DNA of 56,868 nt from Betaproteobacteria bacterium (GCA_018970865.1 JAGWVN010000012.1:1-56868), one strand, 5' to 3'. Shown: positions 40,309 through 51,847, numbered from the stretch's first letter. A program made the numbers and translations. Notes: generated by a model from the sequence alone, not told the origin.

Positions 40309-40384
40309 AACCCGCCGGACGGGGCATGCCGCTGCCCCGCGGCTTGCGCCTTTCGATGCGCGATCCGGTCAGCCGTGCGGTGGG

Positions 40385-40795
40385 TCAATCCGTGTCCTGC
40401 GCGGGCGTGAACGCCAGCGATGCCGAGTTCATGCAGTAGCGAAGCCCGGTGGGCGGGGGCCCGTCCTTGAACACATGCCCGAGGTGGGCGTCGCACTGGC
40501 TGCACAGCACCTCGGTGCGGATCATTCCCCAGCTGAAATCGCGCTTGACCGTGACCGCATCGGGCGACACCGGCTCGAAGTAGCTTGGCCAGCCGGTGCC
40601 GGAATCGAACTTGCTGCCCGAGGCGAAGAGCGGCGCGTCGCAGCAGACGCAGGTGTAGGTGCCCCGCTCGTGGTGGTCCCAGTAGCAGCCGCTGAAGGCC
40701 CGCTCGGTGCCATGGCGGCGGGTGACCTGATACTGCTCCTCGGTGAGCTGGGCGCGCCACTCGGCGTCGGTCTTGCGAATCTTGGTGGTGGTCAT
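40385..40795 (-). CDS. msrB: Peptide-methionine (R)-S-oxide reductase MsrB
   Basis: This 136-aa repair enzyme reduces methionine-R-sulfoxide in proteins. Two CxxC zinc pairs are visible (CVCC and CSQC). The central [14 protein letters not shown] and the catalytic cysteine segment [11 protein letters not shown] are both diagnostic. No signal peptide, so cytoplasmic. The ATG follows GAGAGG. It is convergent with the small basic-protein gene and divergent from the acyl-CoA ligase. Confidence 0.97.
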   Translation of the reverse strand: MTTTKIRKTDAEWRAQLTEEQYQVTRRHGTERAFSGCYWDHHERGTYTCVCCDAPLFASGSKFDSGTGWPSYFEPVSPDAVTVKRDFSWGMIRTEVLCSQCDAHLGHVFKDGPPPTGLRYCMNSASLAFTPAQDTD

Positions 40796-40932
40796 GGCGG
40801 CAACCTCTCGCGGACGGATGTCGTCATTCTAAACCGCGCCTGCACACAGGCGTGCGCGCCTCAGGGGCCTGCTTGACGCCGGCCAGCCGCGGCGGGAGCA
40901 TCCCGCCTCTTTTCATTGCCCGGAGAGCCGCC

Positions 40933-42576
40933 ATGCAAGGCCTGATGATGGACATGCCGCTGCTGATCTCGTCGATCCTGCAGCACGCCGCCCGCCACCA
41001 CGGCGACGCCGAGATCGTCTCGCGCCGCATCGAGGGCGACATCCATCGCTACACCTACGCTGACTGCGAACGCCGCGCCCGCCGCCTGGCAAGTGCGCTT
41101 GGCCAGCTCGGTGCCGGCCCCGGTGACCGGGTGGCCACCCTCGCCTGGAACGGCTACCGGCACATGGAGATCTATTACGCCGCCGGCGGCATGGGTGGCG
41201 TGGTGCACACCATCAACCCCCGCCTGCATCCCGACCAGATCGCCTGGATCGTGAATCACGCCGGCGACCGCTTCTTTGCCTTCGACATCACCTTCCTGCC
41301 GATCGTCGAGGCGATCGCGCCGAAGTGCCCGGGCGTGAAAGCCTGGATCGCCATGGTCGATGCCGACCGGCAGCCGGGCAGCGCCGCGATCCCCGGCCTG
41401 CTCAACCACGAGACCCTGCTCGCCCAGGGCTCTGAGGACTGGCAGTGGCCGCAGTTCGACGAGCGCAGCGCGGTCGCCCTGTGCTACACCTCGGGCACCA
41501 CCGGCAATCCCAAGGGCGCGCTCTACTCGCACCGCTCCACGGTGCTCCATGCCTACGGCGCGGCGCTGCCCGATGCCATGGGCGCGTCGGCCCGCGATGT
41601 CATCCTGCCGGTGGTGCCGATGTTCCATGTCAATGCCTGGGGCCTGCCGTATGTGTGCCCGATGGTGGGCGCCAAGCTGGTGCTGCCCGGGCCGGCGCTC
41701 GACGGCAAGTCGCTCTACGAGCTCTTCGAGGCGGAAGGGGTCACCTACTCGGCCGGCGTGCCCACGGTGTGGCTGGGCCTGCTGCAGCATGTGGCCGCCA
41801 ACGGTCTGCGCTTCTCGACCTTCAACCGCACCGTGATCGGCGGCTCGGCCTGTCCGCCGGCGATGATCCGCACCTTCCGCGAGCAGTACGGGGTTGATGT
41901 GATCCACGCCTGGGGCATGACCGAGCTCTCGCCGCTGGGCACGCTCTCGCGGCTGCAGAACCGGCACCTGAGCCTGCCTGCGGCCGAGCAGCAGAAGATC
42001 TTCGAGAAGCAGGGCCATGTGATCTTCGGCATCGACATGAAAATCACCGGCGACGACGGCGCCGAGCTGCCCTGGGACGGCAAGACCTACGGCAACCTGA
42101 TGGTGCGTGGGCCCTGGGTGGTGCGCGAGTATTTCGGCGGCGAGGGCGGCGACCCCCTGGTCTACGACGAGCAGGGCCGCGGCTGGTTTCCCACCGGCGA
42201 TGTGGCCACCATCGACGCCCAGGGCTACATGCAGATCACCGATCGCAGCAAGGATGTGATCAAGTCGGGCGGGGAGTGGATCAGCTCCATCGACCTCGAG
42301 AATCTCGCCATCGCGCACCCGGCGGTGGCCAACGCGGCGGTGATCGGCGTGGCCCATCCGAAGTGGGACGAGCGGCCTTTGCTGATCGTCGCGCTCAAGC
42401 CGGGCGCCAGCGTCACCCGCGAGGAGCTGCTCGCCTTCTACGAGGGCAAGATCGCCAAGTGGTGGACGCCCGACGACGTCCAGTTCGTCGATGCGATCCC
42501 GCTCGGCGCCACCGGCAAGATCCTCAAGACCCGGCTGCGCGAGCAGTTCCGGGACTACCGCCTGCCCACCGCCTGA
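40933..42576 (+). CDS. Fatty-acid (medium/long-chain) CoA ligase
   Basis: The 547-aa adenylate-forming enzyme activates fatty acids with ATP and CoA. Core motifs are the AMP-binding P-loop [38 protein letters not shown], and the hinge/catalytic region [17 protein letters not shown] with the late Lys in [12 protein letters not shown]. Length and the short N-terminus resemble AlkK-type medium-chain ligases more than E. coli FadD. I chose ATG 40933 with CCGGAGAG ahead. It heads a beta-oxidation cluster. Confidence 0.93.
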   Translation: MQGLMMDMPLLISSILQHAARHHGDAEIVSRRIEGDIHRYTYADCERRARRLASALGQLGAGPGDRVATLAWNGYRHMEIYYAAGGMGGVVHTINPRLHPDQIAWIVNHAGDRFFAFDITFLPIVEAIAPKCPGVKAWIAMVDADRQPGSAAIPGLLNHETLLAQGSEDWQWPQFDERSAVALCYTSGTTGNPKGALYSHRSTVLHAYGAALPDAMGASARDVILPVVPMFHVNAWGLPYVCPMVGAKLVLPGPALDGKSLYELFEAEGVTYSAGVPTVWLGLLQHVAANGLRFSTFNRTVIGGSACPPAMIRTFREQYGVDVIHAWGMTELSPLGTLSRLQNRHLSLPAAEQQKIFEKQGHVIFGIDMKITGDDGAELPWDGKTYGNLMVRGPWVVREYFGGEGGDPLVYDEQGRGWFPTGDVATIDAQGYMQITDRSKDVIKSGGEWISSIDLENLAIAHPAVANAAVIGVAHPKWDERPLLIVALKPGASVTREELLAFYEGKIAKWWTPDDVQFVDAIPLGATGKILKTRLREQFRDYRLPTA

Positions 42577-42622
42577 TCCTGCGCCGGGCCGCCGCGGGCG
42601 GCCGCGCTACACTCCTGCCGAT

Positions 42623-42722
42623 GCCGGCGGCTCTTCCGCCGGCGCCGCCGGGGCCCTGCCGCGGCGGCACCGCGGGCGCTACGGGCGCCCGCCCTCCTGC
42701 AACCCGCCGGGCTCCTGCCCGG
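42623..42722 (+). repeat. Three successive GC hairpins between the CoA ligase and fadJ
   Basis: The 166-nt gap holds three perfect palindromes: GCCGGCGG / CCGCCGGC (42623-42630 with 42636-42643, loop CTCTT), GCGGGCGC / GCGCCCGC (42672-42679 with 42685-42692, loop TACGG) and CCGGGC / GCCCGG (42707-42712 with 42717-42722, loop TCCT). The last ends in GGTTTCCC, 21 nt before the fadJ GTG. They may stabilise or attenuate the transcript. I saw no close copies elsewhere in the window. Confidence 0.55.
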
Positions 42723-42742
42723 TTTCCCGCTACGGAGATCCT

Positions 42743-44836
<2,094 letters not shown>

Positions 44837-44869
44837 ACTCCCACGGCAGACTCAAGAAAGGATTCCGAC

Positions 44870-46048
44870 ATGCGTGAAGCAGTGATCGTCTCCACCGCCC
44901 GCACCGGCCTGGCCAAGTCCTGGCGGGGCGCCCTGAACATGACCCACGGCGCCACCATGGGCGGCCATGTGGTGCGCGCCGCCATCGAGCGCGCCGGCAT
45001 CGAGGCCGGCGAAGTCGAGGATGTGCTGATGGGCTGCGCCACGCCCGAAGGCGCCACCGGCGGCAACATCGCCCGCCAGATCGCGCTGATGGCCGGCTGC
45101 CCGGTCACCGTCTCGGGCGTGACCATCAACCGGTTCTGCTCGTCGGGCCTGCAGACCATCGCCATGGCCGCGCAGCGCATCATCGCCGGCGAGGGCGACA
45201 TCTTCGTGGCCGGCGGCGTGGAGTCGATCTCCTGCGTGCAGAACCAGGCCAACCGCCACATGGGCCAGGACCCCACCCTGACCCAGCGCAAGCCCGAGAT
45301 TTACTGGCCGATGCTGCAGACCGCCGAGATGGTGGCCAAGCGCTATGGCATCGCCCGGGAGAAGCAGGACGAATACGGCGCGCAGAGCCAGCAGAAGGCC
45401 TGCGCCGCCGCCGCCGCGGGAAAATTCAAGGACGAGATCGTGCCGATCACCGTGCCGATGGCCACGGTCGACAAGCTCACCGGGGCCATGGTCAGCCGCG
45501 AAGTGACCCTTGCCGACGACGAGGGCCGTCGCGAGGGGACAACCGCGGAAGGCATCTCGCAGATCAAGCCGGCGATCCCCGGCGGGGTGATCGCCGCCGG
45601 CAATGCCAGCCAGTTCTCCGACGGCGCCGGCGCGGTGGTGGTCATGGAGGCGAGCCTTGCCGAGAAGCGTGGCCTGAAGCCGCTCGGCTACTTCCGCGGC
45701 TTCGCGGTGGCCGGCTGCGAGCCCGACGAGATGGGCATCGGTCCGGTGTTCGCGGTGCCCAAGCTGCTTGCCCGTGCCGGCAAGCGCGTCGAGGACATCG
45801 ACCTCTGGGAGCTCAACGAGGCCTTCGCGGTGCAGGTGATCTACTGCCGCGACCGTCTCGGCATCCCCGCCGACCGCCTCAATGTCAACGGCGGCGCGAT
45901 CGCGGTGGGTCATCCCTATGGCGTCAGCGGCCAGCGCCTCACCGGCCATGCCCTCATCGAAGGGCGTCGCCGCGGCGGCAAGCTCGCGGTGGTGACCATG
46001 TGCGTGGGCGGCGGCATGGGCGCTGCCGGCCTGTTCGAGATCGTCTGA
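44870..46048 (+). CDS. fadA: Acetyl-CoA acyltransferase (3-ketoacyl-CoA thiolase)
   Basis: The 392-aa thiolase cleaves 3-ketoacyl-CoA to acetyl-CoA and a shortened acyl-CoA. The nucleophile is C90 in [16 protein letters not shown], the His is in [17 protein letters not shown], and the second Cys is in [20 protein letters not shown] in place of the usual GHPIG is a small variation. The ATG has AAAGGA upstream. It completes the fadJ-fadA pair. Confidence 0.96.
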   Translation: MREAVIVSTARTGLAKSWRGALNMTHGATMGGHVVRAAIERAGIEAGEVEDVLMGCATPEGATGGNIARQIALMAGCPVTVSGVTINRFCSSGLQTIAMAAQRIIAGEGDIFVAGGVESISCVQNQANRHMGQDPTLTQRKPEIYWPMLQTAEMVAKRYGIAREKQDEYGAQSQQKACAAAAAGKFKDEIVPITVPMATVDKLTGAMVSREVTLADDEGRREGTTAEGISQIKPAIPGGVIAAGNASQFSDGAGAVVVMEASLAEKRGLKPLGYFRGFAVAGCEPDEMGIGPVFAVPKLLARAGKRVEDIDLWELNEAFAVQVIYCRDRLGIPADRLNVNGGAIAVGHPYGVSGQRLTGHALIEGRRRGGKLAVVTMCVGGGMGAAGLFEIV

Positions 46049-46071
46049 TCCTTCCGTCCTTTCCCTGACAC

Positions 46072-46102
46072 GGCCGCGGCTCGCCCGCCGCGCGCCGCGG
46101 CC
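46072..46102 (+). terminator. 9-bp all-GC hairpin abutting the thioesterase start codon
   Basis: GGCCGCGGC / GCCGCGGCC (46072-46080 with 46094-46102) is perfect, with a 13-nt loop and then TTTC. The ATG of the next gene starts 4 nt later, so the right arm occupies the usual ribosome-binding position. It could terminate fadJA transcription, or hide the start region of the next gene. Confidence 0.55.
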
Positions 46103-46106
46103 TTTC

Positions 46107-46526
46107 ATGACCCTACCCACCGCCACCCAGCCGCCCGGCCCGCCATTCCTGCTGCACCTCGGCGGTCGCATCACCGATCTGCAGGAAGGCGGGGAGGTGG
46201 TGATCGAGCTGCGCCCCGAGTACTGCAACTCCCGCCAGGTGGCCCACGGCGGGGTGGTCATGACCATCCTCGATGTCTGCATGGCCCGCGCGGCCCGGGC
46301 CCGACGCCGCAGCGACGGCCAGGCCGATCTCGGGGTGGCCACCGTCGAGATGAAGACCACCTTTCTCAGCCCCGGCACCGGCAGCACGCTCACCGCGCGC
46401 GGCACCTGCCTGCACCGCACCGCCACGCTGGCCTTCTGCGAGGCCGAGGTGCGCGACGAGCTGTCGGGGCTGGTGGCCCGGGCCTCGGGCACCTTCAAGT
46501 TCATCACCGCCAGGAAATCCCCATGA
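46107..46526 (+). CDS. PaaI-family hotdog thioesterase
   Basis: The 139-aa single hotdog domain has the family pattern YCNSRQVAHGGVVMTILDVCMARAA, where HGG is the helix-start motif, and VATVEMKTTFLSPGTGSTLTARG. It probably hydrolyses acyl-CoA side products of the pathway. ATG 46107 has no visible Shine-Dalgarno; an all-GC hairpin arm lies there instead. The next Met is inside the conserved domain, so this start stands. Its stop overlaps the following gene by 4 nt. Confidence 0.9.
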   Translation: MTLPTATQPPGPPFLLHLGGRITDLQEGGEVVIELRPEYCNSRQVAHGGVVMTILDVCMARAARARRRSDGQADLGVATVEMKTTFLSPGTGSTLTARGTCLHRTATLAFCEAEVRDELSGLVARASGTFKFITARKSP

Positions 46527-47521
46527 CCCGCATCAATCAGCGCATCGTGCTCGCCAGCCGCCCCCGCGGCGAGATCTCCGCCGACAACTTCCGGCTCGAG
46601 GACGCGCCGGTGCCGCCGCTCGCCGAGGGCGAGCTGCTGGTGAAGAACCTCTGGCTGTCGCTCGACCCGTACATGCGCGGCCGCATGGACGACGGCAAGT
46701 CCTACGCCCAGCCGCAGGCCCTCGACAAGGTCATGGAGGGCGGCACCGCCGGCGAGGTGGTCGAGTCGCGTCATCCCGACTTCAAGCCGGGCGATGCCGT
46801 GGTCGGCCGTCTCGGCTGGCAGACCTGGGCGGTGAGCAACGGCGCCGGCCTGAGCAAGGTCGATGCCGCGCGCGTGCCGCTGTCGGCCTACCTGGGCTGC
46901 GTGGGCATGCCGGGTGTCACCGCCTGGTACGGTCTGAAGCAGATCATCGCGCCCAAGGCCGGCGAGACCGTGGTGGTCTCGGCCGCCAGCGGCGCGGTCG
47001 GCTCGGTGGTGGGTCAGCTGGCCAAGGCCATGGGCTGCCGCGTGGTCGGCGTGGCCGGCGGGCCGGAGAAGTGCAAGGCGGTGGTCGAGGAATTCGGCTT
47101 CGATGCCTGCATCGATCACCGCGGCGGCGATCTGCGCCAGGCGCTGGCGCAGGCCACGCCCAACGGCATCGACGGCTACTTCGAGAACACCGGCGGCGAG
47201 ATCCTCGATCTGGTGCTGGCCCGCATGAACGCCTTCGGACGCATCGCGGTTTGCGGCCTGATCGCCGGCTATGACGGTCAGCCCATCCCGGTGAACAACA
47301 TCCGCGCCATCCTGGTCAGCCGGCTGAAGGTGCAGGGCTTCATCATCTCCGAGCATCCCCAGTTCTGGCCGCCGGCGCTGGCCGAACTCGGCGAGATGGT
47401 GGCCAGCGGCCGCCTGCGCTATCGCGAGAGCGTGGCTCACGGGCTGGCCGCGGCGCCCGAGGCGCTCAAGGGCCTCCTGAAGGGCCGCAACTTCGGCAAG
47501 CAGCTGGTGAAGCTGGGCTGA
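46523..47521 (+). CDS. NADP-dependent MDR oxidoreductase (CurA / leukotriene B4 dehydrogenase type)
   Basis: The 332-aa zinc-free medium-chain reductase has N-terminal LWLSLDPYMRGRM and GGTAGEVVESRHPDF, then the Rossmann motif VVSAASGAVGSVVGQLAKAMG. YFENTGGEILDLVL and AVCGLIAGYDGQ are typical of the CurA/prostaglandin-reductase group. It likely reduces the double bond of alpha,beta-unsaturated carbonyls. The start overlaps the thioesterase stop (ATGA). Confidence 0.93.
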   Translation: MTRINQRIVLASRPRGEISADNFRLEDAPVPPLAEGELLVKNLWLSLDPYMRGRMDDGKSYAQPQALDKVMEGGTAGEVVESRHPDFKPGDAVVGRLGWQTWAVSNGAGLSKVDAARVPLSAYLGCVGMPGVTAWYGLKQIIAPKAGETVVVSAASGAVGSVVGQLAKAMGCRVVGVAGGPEKCKAVVEEFGFDACIDHRGGDLRQALAQATPNGIDGYFENTGGEILDLVLARMNAFGRIAVCGLIAGYDGQPIPVNNIRAILVSRLKVQGFIISEHPQFWPPALAELGEMVASGRLRYRESVAHGLAAAPEALKGLLKGRNFGKQLVKLG

Positions 47522-47535
47522 GCGGGCAGCGGCGC

Positions 47536-48549
47536 ATGCAGCCGGGCGAGGAGTTCCGCGCCGATGGCCGGGCCGCGCGTCGGCTCGACCCCGCTGCGCT
47601 TGACGAGCTCACGCGCCTGAGCACCTGGCGCGGCGCGCTCGCGCCGGCGCTCACGGTCGGCGCGGTGGCCATGCTGGCCGTGGCAGGCGCCTGGGCCTGG
47701 GCGGCCGGGCAGTGGGGTTGGCTGCTGCTGCTTGTGCCGCTCATGGCCGGCCAGCAGCACGCGCTCTTCATCCTGGCCCATGAGGCCGCGCACTACCGGC
47801 TTTTTCCGCAGCGCGCCCTGAACGAGGCGGTGGGCTGCCTGGCCGGATGGATGGCCGGGCTGTCGATGCGCACCTACCGGGTCACGCACCGTCTGCACCA
47901 CAACCACCTCTATGGCCCGCAGGACCCCGACATCGCCCTGCATGGCGGCTATCCGCGCGGCGAGGGCTATCTGCTGCGCAAGCTGCTGATCGACCTCAGC
48001 GGACGCACCGCGCCCAAGACCGCGGCCTACTTCCTCGGCGCGCCGGCGGCCGACCGCAGCACCGGGCAGGCCCTGCGGCCGCTCGACGACACCTCGGCGC
48101 GGCTGCGCGCGCAGGCGCAGACCGACCGTCGGCTGCTCGCGCTGTGGCAGCTGGCCGCGCCGCTGGCCTGCGCGCTCGCGGGCGGCGCCACCGGCCTGCT
48201 GCTCTACGCGCTGCTCTGGCTGCTGCCCTGGGCCACCGTGCTGCAGGCCCTGCTGCGCCTGCGGGCGGTGGCCGAGCACGGCGCGCCGGGCGCGCTCGAC
48301 TCGCCGCTGCAGGCGGCGCGCAGCAACCGGCTGCCGGCCGGCCCGCTGGGCTGGCTGCTGCGGGCGATGCTCTTCCCGCACCATGTGAATCACCACCTCG
48401 AGCACCATCTCTACCCGGCAGTGCCGCACTACCGCCTGCCGGCGCTGCATCGCGCCCTGCAGGCCCAGGGCCTGCTGCAGGGCGCCGAGGTGCGCCCGCT
48501 GCGCAGCACCCTGGCCCGCGTCACAGGGCCGCGGCCCGGCCATGGCTGA
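47536..48549 (+). CDS. Membrane fatty-acid desaturase family protein
   Basis: The 337-aa di-iron membrane enzyme has all three histidine boxes: HEAAH (82-86), HRLHHNH (118-124) and HHVNHHLEHHLYP (near 278-290). Long hydrophobic segments lie around residues 35-80 and 170-210. The fold could be an acyl-lipid desaturase, hydroxylase or beta-carotene ketolase-like enzyme; lipid-metabolism neighbours favour a fatty-acyl substrate. It starts 14 nt after the MDR gene and overlaps the next gene by 8 nt. Confidence 0.88.
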   Translation: MQPGEEFRADGRAARRLDPAALDELTRLSTWRGALAPALTVGAVAMLAVAGAWAWAAGQWGWLLLLVPLMAGQQHALFILAHEAAHYRLFPQRALNEAVGCLAGWMAGLSMRTYRVTHRLHHNHLYGPQDPDIALHGGYPRGEGYLLRKLLIDLSGRTAPKTAAYFLGAPAADRSTGQALRPLDDTSARLRAQAQTDRRLLALWQLAAPLACALAGGATGLLLYALLWLLPWATVLQALLRLRAVAEHGAPGALDSPLQAARSNRLPAGPLGWLLRAMLFPHHVNHHLEHHLYPAVPHYRLPALHRALQAQGLLQGAEVRPLRSTLARVTGPRPGHG

Positions 48550-49528
48550 GCGCGGCTCTCCAGCAGAAAGCCTGGCCATGGCTGAGCTCGACCCGCAGGT
48601 GGCCCGCCTGATCGCGGGCGCGCTGCGCGCGCAGGCGCCTGCCTTTCCCGACATCGGCGCGGTCGCCGCCCGCGCGCACTACGCCCGCGCGGTGCGCATC
48701 CTGGATCAGCCCGAGCGCGCGCTGCACGCCGTGCATGACCATGCGCTCGAGCTGCCGCAGCGGCGCCTGCGTCTGCGGCAGTATGTGCCGGTCGAGCACA
48801 GCTGGGCGCAGCCGCAGCCGGCGCTGCTCTTCTTTCATGGCGGCGGCTTCACCATCGGATCGATCGACACCCACGATCGCCTGTGCCGGCAGCTGGCGGC
48901 CGATGCCGGCTGCCAGGTCTGCTCGCTGGAGTATCGGCTCGCGCCGGAACACCGATTTCCGGCCGCGGTCGATGATGCCTTCGAGAGCCTCCACTGGCTG
49001 CTCGCCGAGGCGCCGGCGCTCGGCATCGACCCGGCACGGCTCGCGGTCGGCGGCGACAGCGCCGGCGGCACGCTGGCCACGGCCACCGCGCTGCACGCCC
49101 GAGACCAGGGCATCGCGCTGCGGCTGCAGCTGCTGATCTATCCCGGGCTTGCCGCCCATCAGGACAGCGCCTCGCATCGGGCATTCGCGCGCGGCGTGCT
49201 GCTCGATGCCGAGCTCATCCAGTGGTTCTTCGGCCACTATCTGCGCAGCCCTGCCGATCGCGAGGACTGGCGCTTCGCGCCGCTGAATGCGCCGCGGCTG
49301 GCCGGGGTGGCACCGGTCTGGCTGGCGCTGGCCGGGCATGATCCGCTGCGCGACGAGGGCCTGGCCTACGCCGAACGCCTGCGCGCCGAAGGCGTGCCGG
49401 TGGACTGCCGGGTCTACCCCGGGATGATCCATGCCTTCTTCCAGCACGCCGGCTTCGTGCTGGCGGCGCGTCGCGGGCCACAGGACGCCGCCGCCGCCTT
49501 GCGCGCCGCGCTGTGCGACACCGACTGA
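48542..49528 (+). CDS. Alpha/beta hydrolase, hormone-sensitive-lipase (HSL) family esterase
   Basis: The 328-aa esterase has oxyanion motif FFHGGGFTIGS (HGGG 99-102), nucleophile elbow GGDSAGG (Ser173), YRLAPEHRFPAA, acid residue in AGHDPLRDEG and His in MIHAFFQHAG. It hydrolyses short/medium acyl esters. Two starts are possible: ATG 48542 and ATG 48578 (removing 12 residues). Both sit in an identical GGCCATGGCTGAGC context 36 nt apart, so the N-terminus is uncertain. Confidence 0.92.
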   Translation: MAERGSPAESLAMAELDPQVARLIAGALRAQAPAFPDIGAVAARAHYARAVRILDQPERALHAVHDHALELPQRRLRLRQYVPVEHSWAQPQPALLFFHGGGFTIGSIDTHDRLCRQLAADAGCQVCSLEYRLAPEHRFPAAVDDAFESLHWLLAEAPALGIDPARLAVGGDSAGGTLATATALHARDQGIALRLQLLIYPGLAAHQDSASHRAFARGVLLDAELIQWFFGHYLRSPADREDWRFAPLNAPRLAGVAPVWLALAGHDPLRDEGLAYAERLRAEGVPVDCRVYPGMIHAFFQHAGFVLAARRGPQDAAAALRAALCDTD

Positions 49529-49575
49529 ATGCTGCCGTAACACGCCCTGTCGAAGCCCCGATCCCGGAGATCCCC

Positions 49576-50940
49576 ATGAATGCCGCCAAGGACAGCGCGA
49601 TTCGCGCCACGACCCGCCCGGCGCGCGCCGAGCCCGACCGGACGAAGGCCGCGCGGCGCATCGACATCCGGCTGGGCGACTGGACGGCGCTGCAGGCGCA
49701 GGCCGGTCCGATCCGCACCGCGGTCTTCGTGCAGGAGCAGGGCATCGCGCCCGAGCTGGAATGGGACGAGAACGACGCGCGCTGCGTGCACTGCCTCGCC
49801 CTGGTGGATGGCGAACCGGCGGGCACCGGCCGCCTGCTGCCCGATGGACACATCGGACGCATGGCCGTGCTGCCCGCGCATCGGCGCGCTGGCCTGGGCA
49901 GCCTGGTGCTGCTCGCGCTGATGCAGGCCGCGGCGCAGCGCGGCGACGCGCGGGTGGCGCTCAGCGCGCAGACGGCCGTGCGTGATTTCTACCGGGCCCA
50001 CGGCTTCCAGCCCGAGGGCGAGGTCTACGACGAGGTCGGCATCCCGCATCAGGCGATGAGCCGCGCGCTCTGGGGGGGCGACATCACCCTGCGCGAGTGG
50101 ACCGCGCGCGGCGAAGGCGAGGGCGGGCAGACGCTGCAGGTGCGCGAGTGGCGACCGGCCCGCGGCCACGGCGAGGGGCTGTACCTGCTCCACGGGCTGG
50201 GCGAACACAGCGGCCGCTACGACGCGCTGGCGCGCTGGCTGTGCGCGCGGGGCTGGACGGTGCGCGCCCATGACCATGCCGGCCACGGTGCCTCGGGCGG
50301 ACCGCGCGGCGTGCTCGACCGGCCCGATCGCCTGCGCCGGGATGCCGCCGCGCAGCTCGCCGGCTTTGCCGCCGACCTCGGGCGGCCGGCCTGGCTGCTC
50401 GGCCACAGCATGGGTGGCGCGATGGCCGCCGAGCTGGTGGCTGCCGAGCGGGTGCCAGTGGCCGGGCTGGTGCTGTCCTCGCCTGCGCTGGCGGTGGGCC
50501 TGGCGGCCCCGATGCGCGCCGCGGTGTCGGTCCTTCAGGCGCTGGCCCCGTCGCTCGCGCTGGGCAACGGGCTGGACGCGGACCGGCTGTCGCATGACGC
50601 GGCCGCGGTGCGGGCCTATCGCGAGGATCCGCTGGTGCATGACCGCATCAGCGCCCGCCTGATCGGCTGGATCCGTCAGGCCGGCGAGCGGGCCCGGGCT
50701 GGCGCCAGCACGCTGACCGTGCCCACGCTGCTGCTGGTGGCCGGTGACGATGCCATGGTGCAGGCCGACGGCAGCCGCGCCTTCGCGCGCGCGGCCCCGG
50801 CAGGCACCGTCAGGCTGCACGGGTATGACGGCCTGTACCACGAGCTGTTCAACGAGGCGCAGCCGGGGCGCGACGCGGTGCTCGACGACCTCGATCACTG
50901 GCTGCGGGAGCGGCTGTCGGCAGGTGCCCGATCCCGCTGA
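49576..50940 (+). CDS. GNAT acetyltransferase - alpha/beta hydrolase (monoacylglycerol-lipase-like) fusion
   Basis: The 454-aa protein has two enzyme domains. Residues 28-165 are an ElaA/YjcF-like GNAT: IRTAVFVQEQGI, RMAVLPAHRRAGLGS (acetyl-CoA loop) and FYRAHGFQPEGEVYDEVGIPH. Residues about 170-450 are an S33-type lipase: LLHGLGEHSGRYD, DHAGHGASGG, GHSMGG with Ser278, the acid in AGDDAMV and His in YHELFNE. I chose ATG 49576 with CGGAGA ahead. The last 92 nt overlap cbbR on the opposite strand. Substrates are unknown. Confidence 0.88.
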   Translation: MNAAKDSAIRATTRPARAEPDRTKAARRIDIRLGDWTALQAQAGPIRTAVFVQEQGIAPELEWDENDARCVHCLALVDGEPAGTGRLLPDGHIGRMAVLPAHRRAGLGSLVLLALMQAAAQRGDARVALSAQTAVRDFYRAHGFQPEGEVYDEVGIPHQAMSRALWGGDITLREWTARGEGEGGQTLQVREWRPARGHGEGLYLLHGLGEHSGRYDALARWLCARGWTVRAHDHAGHGASGGPRGVLDRPDRLRRDAAAQLAGFAADLGRPAWLLGHSMGGAMAAELVAAERVPVAGLVLSSPALAVGLAAPMRAAVSVLQALAPSLALGNGLDADRLSHDAAAVRAYREDPLVHDRISARLIGWIRQAGERARAGASTLTVPTLLLVAGDDAMVQADGSRAFARAAPAGTVRLHGYDGLYHELFNEAQPGRDAVLDDLDHWLRERLSAGARSR

Positions 50941-51847
50941 ACTGTGCGGCGAGCATCGCCTCGGCGTGCTCGAGCACGAAGTAGCGGAAGGCCTCGGCGG
51001 CCGGTGACAGCAGCTTCGACAGGGTGTGCACCACATTCCAGGCCCGCACCACCGGCGTGCCGGCCACATCCAGCACCACCAGCTGGCGGTGGCGCAGCTC
51101 CATGCCCACGGTGTGCAGCGACAGGAAGCTCATGCCCAGGTTGGCGATCACCGCCTGCTTGATCAGCTCGTTGCTCGGCAGTTCCATCCGGTAGCGCGGC
51201 GCGAGCCGGGCCTGCTGCAGGAAGGCCTCCATGGCAGCGCGGGTGCCCGAGCCGGGTTCGCGCACCAGGAAGTCGTGTTCGCGCAGCGCCTCGGGCGCCA
51301 GCCCGCGCTGCCCCGCCAGCGGATGGCTCGGCGCGGCCACGAACACATGCGGGTGGGCGGCGAAGGGCTCCGAGCGGGTCGACATCTCGGAGGGCGGACG
51401 CCCCATCACCGCGATGTCCACTTCGCTCGCCTGCAGCAGCGACACCAGTTCCTCGCGATTGCCCACCGCCAGGCGCAGGTCCACGCCGCGGTGCTCGGCG
51501 AGGAAGCGCGAGAGCAGCGCCGGCAGGAAGAACTTCGCGGTGCGCACCATGCCCACGGTGAGCCGGCCGCTCTGCACCCGCTGGAGGCGGGCGGCGGCAT
51601 CTTCGGCGTCTTTCAGGGTGGCGAGGATGCGCCGCGCATAGACCAGCATGTACTCGCCGCTGGTGGTGAGCGCGATGCGCCGGCCGCGGCGCTCGAACAG
51701 CGGCATGCCGAGGTCGGCCTCGAGCTCCTTCACCTGCATGGTCACCGCGGGGGGTGAGAGGTGCAGCGCCTCGGCCGCGCGGGCGAAGCTCAGGTGTCGG
51801 GCCACGGCGCTGAAGACCCGCAGCTGGCGAATGGTGGCGTTCTTCAA
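50849..51847 (-). CDS. cbbR: LysR-type regulator CbbR
   Basis: This 332-aa LysR regulator has the N-terminal helix-turn-helix in RQLRVFSAVARHLSFARAAEALHLSPPAVTMQVKELE. The effector domain has LTVGMVRTAKFFLPALLSRF and GMSFLSLHTVGMEL. Divergence from a RuBisCO large-subunit gene and the close match to CbbR sequence style support CbbR, the activator of Calvin-cycle operons. The start is TTG 51847 (KNATIRQLRVF follows). The last 25 residues are Arg/Pro/Ala-rich and overlap the convergent lipase gene by 92 nt, beyond the usual CbbR end. Confidence 0.92.
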   Translation of the reverse strand: MKNATIRQLRVFSAVARHLSFARAAEALHLSPPAVTMQVKELEADLGMPLFERRGRRIALTTSGEYMLVYARRILATLKDAEDAAARLQRVQSGRLTVGMVRTAKFFLPALLSRFLAEHRGVDLRLAVGNREELVSLLQASEVDIAVMGRPPSEMSTRSEPFAAHPHVFVAAPSHPLAGQRGLAPEALREHDFLVREPGSGTRAAMEAFLQQARLAPRYRMELPSNELIKQAVIANLGMSFLSLHTVGMELRHRQLVVLDVAGTPVVRAWNVVHTLSKLLSPAAEAFRYFVLEHAEAMLAAQFSGIGHLPTAAPAASDRGRRAPRRAPAAPR

